49,647 nt of DNA from Hyphomicrobiales bacterium (lineage in GTDB: Bacteria; Pseudomonadota; Alphaproteobacteria; Rhizobiales; Rhizobiaceae), in the NCBI GenBank assembly GCA_900471605.1, contig UCEY01000023.1, forward strand, positions 1 to 49,647, in the 5' to 3' direction. Of the stretch, positions 49,035 to 49,647 are shown piece after piece. The stretch's first letter is position 1; every line of letters begins with the position of its first letter. The notes beneath the pieces were generated by a model, which saw only the letters and a list, made by a program, of their open reading frames with translations, ran no database searches and had not been told where the DNA came from. The position numbers were made by a program, and so were the translations under genes.

Positions 49035-49496
49035 TCAATAACCGAGCCAGGGCCCGAAACGGCGGAACGGAAGGCCGAGGCCATAGCTGAAGACCGCGAC
49101 CGAGAAGACCGTCAGTACTGCCGACAGGATAAGCGCGGGCAGCGGTTTCATCCGGCTGGAGGCAAAAGCGGCGATCAGAGCGGTGATGAAGATTGCCGGC
49201 ACGAAGCCGAGACCGCGCACCGTGAGCCCGAAGAAGACCGGCGCCGGCAGGATGAAGAACATGCCGCGCCAGGCGAGCGCTCCGACCGGCGCTCCCTCCA
49301 GCCGCATCGACTGGACGAGGATGATCGCGCCGAACAGGATGAGCGCACAGGCGAGGATGAACGGGAAATAACCAGGCCCCATCCTGAGCGCCGTGCCGAG
49401 TTCGAGTTCGATCGACTGGTAGGCGAAAAACAGGCCTGTCGCGATCAGCAGCAGCCCGCAGATCAGATTGACGGTATCGAATTTCAGGGAATTCAT
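49035..49496 (-). CDS. tctB: Tripartite tricarboxylate transporter small subunit TctB
   Basis: 153 aa with four predicted transmembrane helices (VNLICGLLLIATGLFFAYQS; YFPFILACALILFGAIILV; MFFILPAPVFFGLTVRGLGFVPAIF; LSAVLTVFSVAVFSYGL). LRMGPGYFP is the hallmark of the family. Start ATG 49496 (MNSLKFDTVN) has GGAGAC upstream. The usual upstream tctC gene would lie beyond the right edge, after the repeat. Confidence 0.88.
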   Translation of the reverse strand: MNSLKFDTVNLICGLLLIATGLFFAYQSIELELGTALRMGPGYFPFILACALILFGAIILVQSMRLEGAPVGALAWRGMFFILPAPVFFGLTVRGLGFVPAIFITALIAAFASSRMKPLPALILSAVLTVFSVAVFSYGLGLPFRRFGPWLGY

Positions 49497-49532
49497 GGTG
49501 TCTCCGTGAACGGTGGAGATGCTTGGGCGGCT

Positions 49533-49647
49533 TGCCCCTCATCCGCCTGCCGGCACCTTCTTCCCGCTCGCGGGGAGAAGGGATATGCCGCACCGACTTC
49601 CCGGATCGCAGAAGATGTGCTTGGCAGGTCCCCTCTCCCCGCGAGCG
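49533..49647. repeat. RIME-like rhizobial intergenic palindromic repeat, cut by window edge
   Basis: The segment CCCCTCATCCGCCTGCCGGC followed by a 12-bp imperfect stem (arms 49556-49567 and 49570-49581, CCTTCT.CCCGC and GCGGGGAGAAGG) matches, from memory, the RIME1 family common between genes of Rhizobiaceae. A second palindrome (CCCTCTCCCCGCGAGCG) starts near 49631 and runs off the end. Confidence 0.7.

Overview
The window looks like chromosomal or chromid DNA of a Rhizobiaceae member (Rhizobium, Neorhizobium or Sinorhizobium type). The grounds are uniformly high GC, rhizobial gene families, intergenic repeats of the RIME kind, and many promoters matching the alphaproteobacterial general-stress consensus GGAAC-N16/17-CGTT. 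I saw no rRNA, tRNA, CRISPR array, transposase or prophage. The assignment comes from reading the sequence only; no database search was run.

Left part (1-11.5 kb): a branched-chain-amino-acid-type ABC transporter (binding protein, LivG-like and LivF-like ATPases, no permeases in view) with a divergent LysR regulator; a TetR-MFP-RND multidrug efflux operon; a hybrid histidine kinase with two near-identical PAS domains; and a small BON-domain protein.

Centre (11.5-41.7 kb): an unusual concentration of stress genes. Present are a membrane PQQ glucose dehydrogenase, a UdgX-type uracil-DNA glycosylase, a glutathione transferase, an EcfG-related ECF sigma factor, ku1-ligD facing a second ku, a possible orphan NepR-like anti-sigma factor, BON, DUF892, DUF2188-like and DUF2934 proteins, glgA and glgX, a complete caa3-type cytochrome oxidase operon, a PfpI/DJ-1 protein, topoisomerase IB, an HWE histidine kinase and a TreZ-like protein lacking key catalytic residues. 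I found 18 sites of the form GGAAC-N16/17-(C/near)GTT upstream of these genes in the correct orientation. Nine match exactly and nine differ by one base in the -10. Five gene pairs are divergent with back-to-back sites. The simplest reading is a general stress response (EcfG/PhyR/NepR-type) regulon clustered over about 26 kb, covering DNA end-joining, uracil and topology repair, glycogen turnover, an alternative terminal oxidase and several tiny proteins.

Right part (41.8-49.6 kb): a glucose/mannose-type sugar ABC transporter (binding protein, two permeases, UgpC/MalK-type ATPase) with a divergent LacI regulator and a repeated putative operator; then tctB-tctA of a tripartite tricarboxylate transporter and a RIME-like repeat cut by the window edge.
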